DNA of 64,000 nt, taken from assembly GCA_910585625.1 (NCBI GenBank), contig CAJUFQ010000009.1, positions 34,235 to 98,234 of the forward strand, given 5' to 3'. This document shows, piece by piece, positions 44,921-53,469 of the stretch. This DNA comes from an uncultured Lachnospiraceae bacterium. Its GTDB lineage: Bacteria > Bacillota > Clostridia > Lachnospirales > Lachnospiraceae. Under the pieces are notes generated by a model that saw only the letters and a list, made by a program, of their open reading frames with translations, made no database searches and was not told where the DNA came from. Both the position numbers and the translations under genes were made by a program. Each line of letters opens with the position of its first letter. Position 1 is the stretch's first letter.

Positions 44921-45779
44921 GTTCAGCCATCCTTTCTATAGCCTTGCCGACAATCTTGCCGGCAGAGGCGGGGGAGAAACGACCTGGGATGCCTGGAATC
45001 CGGTAATAGGGCAGCAGGCATATCTCCGTTGTGTTTTCCGGGAAACCGAAGGGGGCGGAGGCAATGTCAAAAATATGGCAGGAACTGTGCAGCTGTGCCA
45101 GCTGTGCCGTGTCCAGGACTGGCGCGGGGACTGTGTTGATGATAATCTGGCATTCCGGCAGGATTTTTGCAAACTCTTTCCTGCTGACCGGCAAAATTCC
45201 GTTATTTTTTGCCATGCTCCTTTTTTCCGCATCCTGCTCAATGACATGGAGATTCCGGCAAAGCGGCAGGAAGAGTCGGGCGATTGCCGCGCCGCAGCAG
45301 CCGTATCCTATCAGCAGCAGGCTGGCGGAGGACAGGGCGAAAGGGGTGAGCCGGATAACTTCGGCAAGAAGTCCTTCTGCCGTGAGCCGGGCGTTCTGTT
45401 CTTGGAAAAATGGTAAGCTGCCGTAAGCAAGGATTTCACAGCCGGCAGCTTCCAATGCATTCAGGCAGCCGGCAGGCAGGCTTGCGGCAGCAAATCTATG
45501 ATTTGGGGTGAGCTTCTCCCATAATGTCTCCAAAGGGCAGGGGGCGCATGTTTCTGCCTGCAGCAGATTCGCCCCATCACGAGTCAGGGGCGTTGGCGCC
45601 AGTATCAGTTCTGAGTGGCCAAGCGCCTCGGTAAGTCTGTCTGTCCGCGATATACCAGGCTGGTAAGGGAAATCCGGTGTGTGGCAGCACATGACCGCAA
45701 AGCCTTGTGATGCAAGGTATTCCGCCGCATAGCATTGTCTCAGGTCTCCGCCTAATATGGTGATGGATGATGCTTCCAT
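44910..45779 (-). CDS. dpaA: Dipicolinate synthase subunit A
   Basis: A 289-residue dehydrogenase-type subunit (SpoVFA). It starts with a Rossmann-like segment (ITILGGDLRQCYAAEYLASQG), and a second nucleotide-binding fold appears in the C-terminal half (LLIGYGCCGAAIARLFLPL). It acts in the mother cell during sporulation. A sigma-K-like promoter lies just upstream (45808-45834, minus strand). No clear ribosome site is seen; TTTTCGAGGAAACTT before the ATG may serve. Confidence 0.95.
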   Translation of the reverse strand: MEASSITILGGDLRQCYAAEYLASQGFAVMCCHTPDFPYQPGISRTDRLTEALGHSELILAPTPLTRDGANLLQAETCAPCPLETLWEKLTPNHRFAAASLPAGCLNALEAAGCEILAYGSLPFFQEQNARLTAEGLLAEVIRLTPFALSSASLLLIGYGCCGAAIARLFLPLCRNLHVIEQDAEKRSMAKNNGILPVSRKEFAKILPECQIIINTVPAPVLDTAQLAQLHSSCHIFDIASAPFGFPENTTEICLLPYYRIPGIPGRFSPASAGKIVGKAIERMAEHAI

Positions 45780-45807
45780 AAGTTTCCTCGAAAAGAAATA
45801 ATCCCTA

Positions 45808-45834
45808 CAATATATGAAAAAATAAGGGAAAGGT
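45808..45834 (-). promoter_or_regulatory. Sigma-K-like promoter of dpaAB
   Basis: On the minus strand, AC (45834-45833), 16 bases, CATATATTG (45816-45808). The consensus is AC, 16-17 bases, CATANNNTA; only the final base differs. Mother-cell expression fits dipicolinate synthesis. Confidence 0.6.
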
Positions 45835-46020
45835 GTCTGTACCTGCAGGGAAGTTTGCGGGTACTGGCAAGGCCAATTTAGATAAATTTAAGACTTTTTT
45901 AGAATTTTTCCATAGGATTTTCCCGCTAAGGTTGCTATAATAAAATCATATTGACTGCGAAATTAAGGCAGGGAGTGTGACGGAACCTGTCAGGCTATAT
46001 CAGGAATGTGGGATTAGTGT

Positions 46021-47511
46021 ATGAAATTACGGACCAGACTGATTATTTCATTTTTTATCATCATATTTGTGCCGGTGCTGCTGGCAGGGGCTACCATGTG
46101 GGGATTCGGCAAATACCAGATGAAGACGATGCGCAAGATATACGATGCGGAGGGCAATGCCTATGACTACTTCGTTAATTCTTTTGAGGCCCTCAGCCGC
46201 TTTACCAAATCATCTTACGAGGACTTACAGAAAGTGGCAAAGGAAGAGCCGCAGAAGCTGGAAGACCCGGAATATCTGGACGCGGTCAACCGGGAACTGG
46301 AGAAACGCTATTCCTACCTGGTTGTAAGGCGTGGGAACGACTTGGTTTATGAAGGGAATGGGAATGCCAATTACAAGCTTAAGGAAAACCTCCCCGAATA
46401 TGACAGCGACGTGCTGCAGGGCGCAGGATCCGGATTTTACATGGAAGGGGAAGAACAGGCGCTGATTAAGCAGATTGACGTAAGTTTCCGGGATGGCGGC
46501 AAGGGAAGCGTTTTTATCATTACTTCCATGGAGCGGCTGCTTCCTGACATCAAAGGGACGTTGGTCGACCTGATGATTTCCGTGCTGCTGATCTTGCTCT
46601 TTACAGCGGGGATGCTGACCGTGTGGATTTACCAGGGAATCATCAACCCCATCCATAAGCTGCAGCTGGCAACCGAGAATATCAAGGCAGGGAATTTGGA
46701 TTTTACCGTTGAGGCGGACGGCAAAGATGAGATAGGCGAGCTGTGCCGTAATTTCGAGGAAATGCGTTTCCGGCTGAAGGAGTCCGAGGAGGAGAAGCTG
46801 GCCGGGGAGAAAGAGAACCGTGTGCTGATCAGCAATATTTCCCATGACCTGAAGACGCCGATTACAGCGATTAAAGGGTATGTGGAGGGTATTATGGACG
46901 GCGTGGCTGACACGCCTCAGAAGCAGGAGAAATATATCCGCACCATCTACAACAAAGCGAATGAGATGGACACGCTGATTAATGAGCTGACGTTGTATGC
47001 CAAGATTGACACGAACCGCATACCATATAATTTCAGCCGCATCAATGTGGCGGATTATTTTGAGGACTGTGTGGAGGAAGTGGGCCTGGACCTTGAAGCT
47101 AAGAACATCCGGCTCAACTATATCGACTATGCGGACAAGGACGTGCTGATTATCGCAGACCCGGAACAGCTCAGGCGGGTCATCAACAACATTATCAGCA
47201 ACTCTATCAAATATCTGGATAAGGAACAGGGATTCATCAATATCCGCATCCGCGACGTGGGCGATTTCATCCAGATTGAGTTTGAAGATAATGGGAAGGG
47301 AATCCCGGCGAAGGATTTGCCCTATATTTTTGACCGCTTTTACCGGGCGGACGCCTCCAGGAACTCTTCTACCGGAGGCAGCGGGATAGGGCTTTCCATC
47401 GTGAAGAAGATTATAGAGGATCATGGGGGGAAGATCTGGGTAAACAGCAAGGAGGGGACAGGTACTATCATGTACTTTGTAATTCGGAAATATCAGGAGG
47501 TAATAAGTTGA
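46021..47511 (+). CDS. Sensor histidine kinase (HAMP, HisKA, HATPase)
   Basis: A 496-residue membrane kinase: N-terminal helix (about 5-25), extracellular sensor (about 30-180), second helix (about 183-208), HAMP (about 208-262), HisKA with phosphorylated His in SNISHDLKTPITAIKGY, and HATPase with NNIISNSIKYL, FEDNGKGIP and GGSGIGLSIVKKI. All catalytic boxes are intact. Its stop overlaps the TTG start of the response regulator. The signal is unknown; no obvious target gene is adjacent. Confidence 0.95.
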   Translation: MKLRTRLIISFFIIIFVPVLLAGATMWGFGKYQMKTMRKIYDAEGNAYDYFVNSFEALSRFTKSSYEDLQKVAKEEPQKLEDPEYLDAVNRELEKRYSYLVVRRGNDLVYEGNGNANYKLKENLPEYDSDVLQGAGSGFYMEGEEQALIKQIDVSFRDGGKGSVFIITSMERLLPDIKGTLVDLMISVLLILLFTAGMLTVWIYQGIINPIHKLQLATENIKAGNLDFTVEADGKDEIGELCRNFEEMRFRLKESEEEKLAGEKENRVLISNISHDLKTPITAIKGYVEGIMDGVADTPQKQEKYIRTIYNKANEMDTLINELTLYAKIDTNRIPYNFSRINVADYFEDCVEEVGLDLEAKNIRLNYIDYADKDVLIIADPEQLRRVINNIISNSIKYLDKEQGFINIRIRDVGDFIQIEFEDNGKGIPAKDLPYIFDRFYRADASRNSSTGGSGIGLSIVKKIIEDHGGKIWVNSKEGTGTIMYFVIRKYQEVIS

Positions 47512-48197
47512 GTAAAGTATTGATTATTGAGGACGAAGTAGCGATTGCCGATTTGGAAAAAGACTACCTGGAACTGAGCGGTTTTGACGTAGAGGTTGAG
47601 AATGATGGCAATCATGGGCTTGCGCGCGCACTGAGTGAAGAATTTGATATGTTCATATTAGACCTGATGCTGCCAGGCGTGGACGGTTTTGAAATCTGCA
47701 AGAGGATTCGTGAGAATAAGAATACGCCGATATTGATGGTGTCGGCAAAGAAGGATGATATAGATAAAATCCGCGGCCTGGGGCTGGGGGCAGATGATTA
47801 CATCACGAAGCCGTTTTCCCCCAGTGAGCTGGTGGCGCGGGTCAAAGCGCACCTTTCCAGATATGAGCGTCTGATTAACAGCAATGTCCAGGAGAATGAC
47901 ATCATTGAGATCCGCGGGCTGAAGATTGACAAGACGGCTCGGCGTGTGTGGGTCAACGAAGAAGAAAAGCAATTTACCACCAAGGAATTTGACCTCCTGT
48001 CCTTCCTTGCGCAGAATCCCAACCGTGTGTTCAGCAAGGAAGAGCTGTTCAGTAAGATATGGGATTTGGAGTCCGTGGGGGATATTGCCACGGTTACGGT
48101 GCATATCAAGAAAATCCGCGAGAAAATCGAGCTTAACACAGCGAAACCCCAATATATTGAGACCATCTGGGGCGTAGGATACCGCTTTAAGATATAA
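47508..48197 (+). CDS. OmpR/PhoB-type response regulator
   Basis: A 229-residue partner of the preceding kinase. The receiver domain has the acidic pair near VLIIEDE, phospho-acceptor Asp in FILDLMLPGVDG and Lys in DYITKPFSPSE. The C-terminal winged helix has FTTKEFDLLSFLAQNPNRVF and ends at WGVGYRFKI. Translation starts at a TTG, supported by AGGAGG seven bases upstream and by overlap with the kinase stop. Confidence 0.95.
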   Translation: MSKVLIIEDEVAIADLEKDYLELSGFDVEVENDGNHGLARALSEEFDMFILDLMLPGVDGFEICKRIRENKNTPILMVSAKKDDIDKIRGLGLGADDYITKPFSPSELVARVKAHLSRYERLINSNVQENDIIEIRGLKIDKTARRVWVNEEEKQFTTKEFDLLSFLAQNPNRVFSKEELFSKIWDLESVGDIATVTVHIKKIREKIELNTAKPQYIETIWGVGYRFKI

Positions 48198-48260
48198 TAA
48201 TCGTGACAATTCAAGGAAACCAGAGGCTCTTGAATGCAAACTGCGGGATGAGGCATAATT

Positions 48261-49109
48261 ATGGACAATACTATCGAAATCATATATCAAGACCACGATT
48301 TGGCAGTCTGCCGTAAAGCACCCGGCATTTCGGTGCAGACGTCCAGGCTTGGGCAGCAGGACATGGTGAGCCTCCTGCGCAATTACTTTGCCCGCAAAGG
48401 GGAGGAGAATACCCAGGTATTTGTCGTCCACCGCTTAGATCAGCCGGTGGAGGGCATTATGGTCTTTGCCAGGAATAAACAGGCGGCAGCGGAATTGAGC
48501 CGCCAGTCCAGGGAACGTAGCATGGACAAATATTATCTTGCCTTAGCGGAAGGGGAATTTGAAAAAACGTCCGGCGTGCTGGAAAACTATCTTCTGCGGG
48601 ACGGCAAGGCCAATACCTCATCCGTGGTAGCGGCGGGGACGCCGGGAGCAAAACATGCAAGGCTCAGATATGTAGTGGAGAAGGTCTGGAAAGCAGGCGA
48701 AAGCCTCCATTTCAGGGATAGGCCAGTGCAGCAGCCTGCCGGTGCAGGACATGCCTGTGGGACGACGCAGCAGGCTCTTGGGTATCCGGATAAAGCAGTC
48801 AGCCTTGTACATGTGCATTTGGATACCGGAAGGCATCACCAGATTCGCGTGCAGATGGCGTATGCCTGTCACCCGCTGCTTGGCGACAGGAAATATAATC
48901 CTGGCTGCGGGCCCGGCTATTTTCCCGTGGGGCTGTGCGCCGTGAGGATTGCGTTTCTGCATCCTTCTACCCGGCAGGAGATGGAGTTTGAGGTAAAGCC
49001 CCAAGGACAGGCATTCTCTATGATTGCGGGAGTGCAGTCAAATACCCCGCAGCAAGCTACGGGGCATGACTTAGCTTGTTCTTTCCGCTCCAAGGGACGG
49101 GGGATTTGA
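48261..49109 (+). CDS. RluA-family pseudouridine synthase
   Basis: A 282-residue RNA-modifying enzyme; the catalytic Asp is in VHRLDQPVEG, and GRHHQIRVQMAY is the second signature. An S4 domain is missing, so it resembles the shorter RluA subgroup; target rRNA or tRNA site unknown. A roughly 25-residue insertion at about 150-175 (Pro/Gln/Gly-rich) and a tail of about 28 residues after 'FEVKPQGQAF' are unusual; the tail overlaps a hairpin-rich repeat-like sequence (49046-49066). A weak GCGGGATGAGG precedes the ATG. Confidence 0.88.
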   Translation: MDNTIEIIYQDHDLAVCRKAPGISVQTSRLGQQDMVSLLRNYFARKGEENTQVFVVHRLDQPVEGIMVFARNKQAAAELSRQSRERSMDKYYLALAEGEFEKTSGVLENYLLRDGKANTSSVVAAGTPGAKHARLRYVVEKVWKAGESLHFRDRPVQQPAGAGHACGTTQQALGYPDKAVSLVHVHLDTGRHHQIRVQMAYACHPLLGDRKYNPGCGPGYFPVGLCAVRIAFLHPSTRQEMEFEVKPQGQAFSMIAGVQSNTPQQATGHDLACSFRSKGRGI

Positions 49110-49292
49110 CTCTCGCGGCATTCGTCAAATATCCATACAAGGATGTCTGTTTTCCTCGTTGGTCGCGGAAAGTTAACTCGACTTTAAATTTTTTGGGAAT
49201 TGCCGCCTTTCATAGGCAGAAGCTGGTTATTCTGGATATATCATGCAGACCTCTGAAAGAATATAATTCAGGCAAGTGCGCATACTGATTCC

Positions 49293-50324
49293 ATGCAAAA
49301 TGAAGTAAAAGAAAGTATGCGGAAAATAGGAAAAATTCTGGGAATTACACTGGCAGTCTATGCCTGCATCCGCTGGCTGCTGCCGCTGGTGGTTCCCTTT
49401 TTTATTGCTTTCCTGCTGGCAAAACTTTTAAACCCATTGGTGGGGAAGCTGGAAGAAAAGTTAATATGGAAGAGAGGCATCTGGTCTACCTTGCTGGTAG
49501 GGCTGCTGTTTTTGGTACTCGGGTTTTTGGTGGTCTTGTTTGTGGGGACTTTATTAGCACAGATGAAAACCGTGGTGGATAACATGGAAGAATACAAGCG
49601 GCAGGCGGGGCTGTTTTTCAGTGACTGCTGCGGCCAGGTGGAGGTGTTTACCGGCATCCGTGCCAAGACGATTGAGGAAAATGTGCAAAAACAGCTTCCG
49701 GGGTTGATGCAGCATATAAAGACCAATGCGGTTCCGGCGCTGATGAATGGGACGATTTCCTATGCTAAAAGCATGTTCATCTGGATAGGGATTTGTTTCG
49801 TGATAATCATCAGCACAGTCTTAATCCTCAAGGATTACCATAAGATACGGCAGTCCCTGGAAAGCCACCCAATCGGGCAGATGGGCCTTAGGGTCTGCCG
49901 GAGGACTTACGAGGCAGGAGGTGCATATATCAAGGCTCAGTTCATCATTATGCTGATAATCACAGGCGTCTGCGTGGCCGGGCTGTATTTGTCCGGGAAT
50001 GAGTATGCGCTGCTGACAGGCTGCGGGATTGGCATATGCGATGCAATGCCGTTCCTGGGGACCGGCACCATTTTCGTGCCGTGGGCGATTATTGAGATGA
50101 TGCGGGGAGAATATATGCTGGCGGCAATCTATACTGTAATCTACACGATTTGCAGCTTGCTGCGGGAGATTTTGGAACCGAAGCTCATTGGCAACAAGCT
50201 GGGTATGCATCCCCTGTCAGTGATTGTCAGCATTTATGTAGGGTTAGGCGTTTACGGGTTATGGGGATTTGCCCTAGGGCCGTTGTCCTATATCTTAATC
50301 CGGGAAATCTACTTGACAATCTGA
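49293..50324 (+). CDS. AI-2E/PerM-family membrane protein (YtvI-like)
   Basis: A 343-residue protein with about eight hydrophobic helices and the family signature around CDAMPFLGTGTIFVPWAII and REILEPKLIGNKLGMHPL. Members have been linked to transport or, for YtvI, to sporulation; the substrate is unproven. No good ribosome site precedes 49293, so ATG 49317 (MRKIG) remains possible. The end of the gene overlaps the proS promoter. Confidence 0.87.
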   Translation: MQNEVKESMRKIGKILGITLAVYACIRWLLPLVVPFFIAFLLAKLLNPLVGKLEEKLIWKRGIWSTLLVGLLFLVLGFLVVLFVGTLLAQMKTVVDNMEEYKRQAGLFFSDCCGQVEVFTGIRAKTIEENVQKQLPGLMQHIKTNAVPALMNGTISYAKSMFIWIGICFVIIISTVLILKDYHKIRQSLESHPIGQMGLRVCRRTYEAGGAYIKAQFIIMLIITGVCVAGLYLSGNEYALLTGCGIGICDAMPFLGTGTIFVPWAIIEMMRGEYMLAAIYTVIYTICSLLREILEPKLIGNKLGMHPLSVIVSIYVGLGVYGLWGFALGPLSYILIREIYLTI

Positions 50325-50341
50325 GAAAATTATCATAAAAT
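50313..50341 (+). promoter_or_regulatory. Promoter of the proS T-box leader
   Basis: TTGACA (50313-50318), 17 bases, TAAAAT (50336-50341). It overlaps the last codons of the PerM-family gene and starts a leader of about 600 nt. Confidence 0.75.
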
Positions 50342-50347
50342 GACCAT

Positions 50348-50600
50348 AGCTTACTTGAAAATGCCACAGTGCATTCAGGTTAGGAATGGGTGATTGTAAT
50401 CAGATAATAATAAGAAGCGTTGAAGAGGAACAGTACGGATAGGAAGATGCACAGAGAGGGAGCCGGTGGTGAGAGGTTTCCGATACGAATGTCCGGAACC
50501 CGCCCCGGAGCTGCGTATGAGAATATGCCGTTTAGCCGCGTTAAGGTGTTTGAGTGAATGACATTTGTGCATTAATCAGGGTGGTACCGCCGGTATTCCG
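50348..50600 (+). promoter_or_regulatory. T-box riboswitch of proS
   Basis: T-box landmarks are present in order: the stem I bulge-type GAAGAGGAACAGTA, AGAGAGGGAGCC followed by GGTGAGAGG, and the antiterminator AGGGTGGTACCGC (50578-50590). It should sense uncharged tRNA-Pro, given the gene it controls. I cannot fix the specifier codon with confidence. Confidence 0.9.
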
Positions 50601-50638
50601 GTCCCTAAGGGGACTTGGAATCTGGCGTTTTTTGTTTT
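50588..50638 (+). terminator. T-box-controlled terminator
   Basis: Stem with CGCC/GGCG, ATTCC/GGAAT and GTCCC/GGGAC segments (50588-50627), followed by TTTTTT. It overlaps the antiterminator bases and ends where repeat R5 begins. Confidence 0.9.
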
Positions 50639-50930
50639 ATAGGAAAGACCTTGTCATGCTGAAGCGTGAAAGTATCTTCCCTATAAAACAAAAAGAATTA
50701 TGCGCACTCGCGCAAGAGGAAATACGTCGCTAAAGCGACGGCGCTCGGCGCAGCAAAGTGTGCAATCCCCCTCAAGGTTGAGGGGATAGGGTAGTTGAAG
50801 TGGGATTGCCCACTTTGTTCTCTATATAGGAAAGACCTTGTCATGCTGAAGCGTGAAAGTTTTTCCTGATTTGTATAAAAAGTATCTTCCTGCTTATAGA
50901 ATAAAAAACAGGATGCGCATGTGTGCAATA
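50630..50930 (+). repeat. Composite copy of the dispersed hairpin repeat (R5), inside the proS leader
   Basis: Same left unit, middle module and right unit as R1. Left arm TTGTTTTATAGG (50632-50643) pairs with CTATAAAACAA (50681-50691). The middle has GTCGCTAAAGCGAC, CCCCTC/GAGGGG and AAGTGGG-ATTG-CCCACTT. The right unit (50819-50930) contains a short internal duplication. It would be transcribed as part of the proS 5' leader. A minus-strand ORF here is a by-product. Confidence 0.85.
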
Positions 50931-50949
50931 TGAAAAGGAGAGTGAAATT

Positions 50950-52392
50950 ATGGCAAAAGACAAGAAATTAGTGGAAGCCATCACGTCAATGGATACCGAT
51001 TTCGCGCAGTGGTATACCGATGTGGTGAAGAAAGCAGAGTTGAGTGATTATTCCAGCGTGAAGGGATGCATGGTCATCAAGCCTGCAGGGTATGCCATCT
51101 GGGAAAACATTCAAAGTGAGCTGGACAAAAGGTTCAAGGAGACAGGGGTTGAAAACGTATACATGCCCATGTTCATCCCAGAGAGCCTGCTCCAGAAAGA
51201 GAAAGATCATGTGGAAGGGTTTGCGCCAGAGGTGGCGTGGGTGACGCATGGCGGGTTGAATCCCCTGCAGGAGAGGATGTGCGTAAGGCCCACTTCCGAA
51301 ACACTGTTCTGTGATTTTTACGCAAATGACATCCAATCTTATCGGGATTTGCCAAAATGTTATAACCAGTGGTGTTCCGTCGTGCGCTGGGAAAAAGAGA
51401 CCAGGCCGTTTTTGCGTTCCAGGGAATTCTTGTGGCAGGAGGGGCATACTGCACATGCAACTGCCGAAGAGGCGGAGGAACGGACCATCCAGATGCTGAA
51501 CCTTTATGCTGATTTCTGTGAGGAAGTCTTGGCGATGCCGGTCATCCGCGGCAAAAAGACGGAGAAGGAGAAATTTGCAGGCGCAGAGGCAACTTACACT
51601 ATTGAGGCTCTGATGCATGACGGCAAGGCACTGCAGTCCGGCACCAGCCATAATTTTGGCGATGGGTTCGCGAAAGCGTTTGATATTCAGTATACCGACC
51701 GTGACAATAAGCTGCAGTATGTACACCAGACGTCCTGGGGCATGACAACCCGTCTGATTGGGGCCATTATCATGGTTCATGGGGATGATTCCGGGTTGGT
51801 GCTGCCGCCAAGGATTGCGCCTGTGCAGATAATGGTAATTCCCATCCAGCAGCATAAGGACGGCGTGTTGGATAAAGCAGCGGAATTAAAGGAGATGCTG
51901 AAGAAGGCGGGAATCCGCGTGAAAATGGATGACAGCGAGAAAAGCCCCGGATGGAAATTCTCCGAACAGGAAATGCGGGGGATACCAATCCGCGTTGAGC
52001 TTGGGCCTAAAGACATTGAAGCAGGCAAGTGCGTGCTGGTACGCCGTGACACCCGTGAGAAGACCGAATGTGCCTTGGAAGAGGCAGCAGAGACAGCGGC
52101 AAGGCTGCTGGAAGCTATTCAGGCGGATATGTATGCGCGTGCCAAGTCGCACGTGGAATCCCATATTTCAGAAGTGAAATCCTACGCGGCATTCAAAGAT
52201 GCGGTCGAGCATAAGCCTGGCTTTATCCGTGCAATGTGGTGCGGAGATGAAGAATGTGAAAACAAGATTAAGGAAGATACCACAGCGACGTCGCGCTGTA
52301 TGCCGCTCAAGGAGGAAGAGGCCGTCTCAGACGTATGTGTCTGTTGCGGAAAGCCAGCGCATAAGCTGGTATACTGGGGGAAAGCATACTAA
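50950..52392 (+). CDS. proS: Prolyl-tRNA synthetase (short, archaeal/eukaryote-like type)
   Basis: A 480-residue class II synthetase of the short type without the bacterial editing insertion; it charges tRNA-Pro. Motif 2 (VVRWEKETRPFLRSREFLWQ) and motif 3-region residues are present, as is the extra C-terminal zinc-like domain (WCGDEECENKIKE... CVCCGKPA). AAAGGAG lies before ATG 50950; an upstream ATG at 50923 is less likely. Control is by the T-box leader. Confidence 0.96.
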   Translation: MAKDKKLVEAITSMDTDFAQWYTDVVKKAELSDYSSVKGCMVIKPAGYAIWENIQSELDKRFKETGVENVYMPMFIPESLLQKEKDHVEGFAPEVAWVTHGGLNPLQERMCVRPTSETLFCDFYANDIQSYRDLPKCYNQWCSVVRWEKETRPFLRSREFLWQEGHTAHATAEEAEERTIQMLNLYADFCEEVLAMPVIRGKKTEKEKFAGAEATYTIEALMHDGKALQSGTSHNFGDGFAKAFDIQYTDRDNKLQYVHQTSWGMTTRLIGAIIMVHGDDSGLVLPPRIAPVQIMVIPIQQHKDGVLDKAAELKEMLKKAGIRVKMDDSEKSPGWKFSEQEMRGIPIRVELGPKDIEAGKCVLVRRDTREKTECALEEAAETAARLLEAIQADMYARAKSHVESHISEVKSYAAFKDAVEHKPGFIRAMWCGDEECENKIKEDTTATSRCMPLKEEEAVSDVCVCCGKPAHKLVYWGKAY

Positions 52393-52479
52393 AACCAGAC
52401 GGGGGAGAAGCGCAGCTGCGGGGTTGCCCGCAGATGTGTATCCTTACTTCTGGAAGTGGTTTGGAAATTCATGACATGG

Positions 52480-52519
52480 AAAAGGCTGCACCGATGTGGA
52501 TAATCAGATGCAGCCTTTT
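52480..52519. terminator. Bidirectional terminator between proS and the orphan minus-strand RNA
   Basis: AAAAGGCTGCA (52480-52490) pairs perfectly with TGCAGCCTTTT (52509-52519). The stem has A runs on one side and T runs on the other, so it works on both strands. Its loop contains TGTGGATAA, the complement of a DnaA box. Confidence 0.8.
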
Positions 52520-53214
52520 AACTTATGCTGTCCATTGGACTTTCCTCGTTCTTTCTGAAATCTGAAATTTCCTCGTCGAAATTTTCTACCACTGAATTCT
52601 TGTACGTATCCATATCTGAATGTTTTCGGCTGGATGTGCGTACCTTATTATTTTCATTCTGTTTCAGGGTTCCGTTCTGAAAATTCTGATTTCTATTGTC
52701 AATGCCGAATCTCTCATCAAAACCGTTACTTCTGCAAGCTCCAAGTCTCAGCTTCCTGCCGAAATCTTTTGCTTATGAATCGTTCCGCCGATTTCTCCAT
52801 TCCGAAAATACAAGGTCGGATGCTTTCTCGTTGGTAGTACTTTACTGTACCGTTCCATTGGGATGTGACAGCTATCGCTATGGATGAACTGTTCCTTGTC
52901 CGCTTTGGAATATTCCAGTTTCGTTGCTGCCAGCCGGGAGAAGAACCTTATTGTAATTTCCCATTCCAGAAATCCGGGGTCCTATCAACAGCAGCCAGAT
53001 AATTCGTTTCGAAATTTGATTCCTGTCGTCTGAATCTGTAAAGCTTCTGAATTAAGATTCAATGGAAATTGTCCGATGCCTCTTCGCCTTGTTCAGAGGC
53101 GGGTTAAACTTTTAAAATCTTCTTTGGACCGTACCTCGCTTTCTCAGATTATAGGGTGGTTCGTTATGTTTTGATTGGACTGTACCTCCTGTTCTGTAGG
53201 TTGTTTGTTTTGAT
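52520..53214 (-). ncRNA. Candidate large non-coding RNA (~730 nt with terminator)
   Basis: The proS-secA gap of 1077 bases has no convincing gene on either strand. On the minus strand a strong promoter (53249-53221) and the terminator at 52519-52480 bound about 700 transcribed bases with stops in all frames. Local stems are visible: GCCTCT/AGAGGC, GAATCT/AGATTC, GAAATC/GATTTC, CATCCGA/TCGGAATG and AAGCT/AGCTT. I cannot assign it to a known class; large RNAs such as ROOL, GOLLD or OLE are possibilities to test. Confidence 0.55.
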
Positions 53215-53220
53215 GTGTTT

Positions 53221-53249
53221 ATTATATCTAACAAATAAGGAAAAGTCAA
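53221..53249 (-). promoter_or_regulatory. Strong promoter of the orphan minus-strand transcript
   Basis: Minus strand: TTGACT (53249-53244), 17 bases, TATAAT (53226-53221). No gene start follows it within 700 bases; the direction is away from secA. Confidence 0.8.
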
Positions 53250-53367
53250 CAACTTTTTTAAAAATTATATATTAAACATGCTTATAACTGAAATATGATA
53301 AATAAGAATGAGAATATTCTGACAATTTATTTATAGAAAGTTCATAATTAGTTCATAGGTTTGAGTA

Positions 53368-53396
53368 TTGTTTAACGGAAGGGAAAGTGTTACAAT
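53368..53396 (+). promoter_or_regulatory. Promoter of secA
   Basis: TTGTTT (53368-53373), 17 bases, TACAAT (53391-53396). It lies about 75 bases before the secA start. Confidence 0.6.
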
Positions 53397-53469
53397 GTAA
53401 GAAGTTGTCCGTATTGGCGGCATATAAGAAATGCGGCATTTTTGCCGGAAGAATATAGGAGCATGGTAT

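Noticed and set aside
49076..49288. 70-residue plus-strand ORF after the RluA gene
   Set aside because: No ribosome site, overlaps the end of the RluA gene, and covers repeat-like DNA.
50698..50928. Minus-strand 76-residue ORF
   Set aside because: It is the antisense of repeat R5 in the proS leader; the shared ending reflects repeat DNA, not a protein family.
52497..52505. Single DnaA box in the loop of the proS terminator
   Set aside because: One isolated match is expected by chance; unlike the cluster at 2.2 kb it has no neighbours.
52533..52560. RNase P-like GAGGAAAGTCC string on the minus strand
   Set aside because: The string resembles the 5' part of bacterial RNase P RNA but occurs at the 3' end of the candidate transcript without the other conserved P RNA segments.
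52634..52887. Two short plus-strand ORFs in the proS-secA gap
   Set aside because: Overlapping frames, no ribosome sites, residue composition unlike protein; they lie opposite the candidate non-coding RNA.
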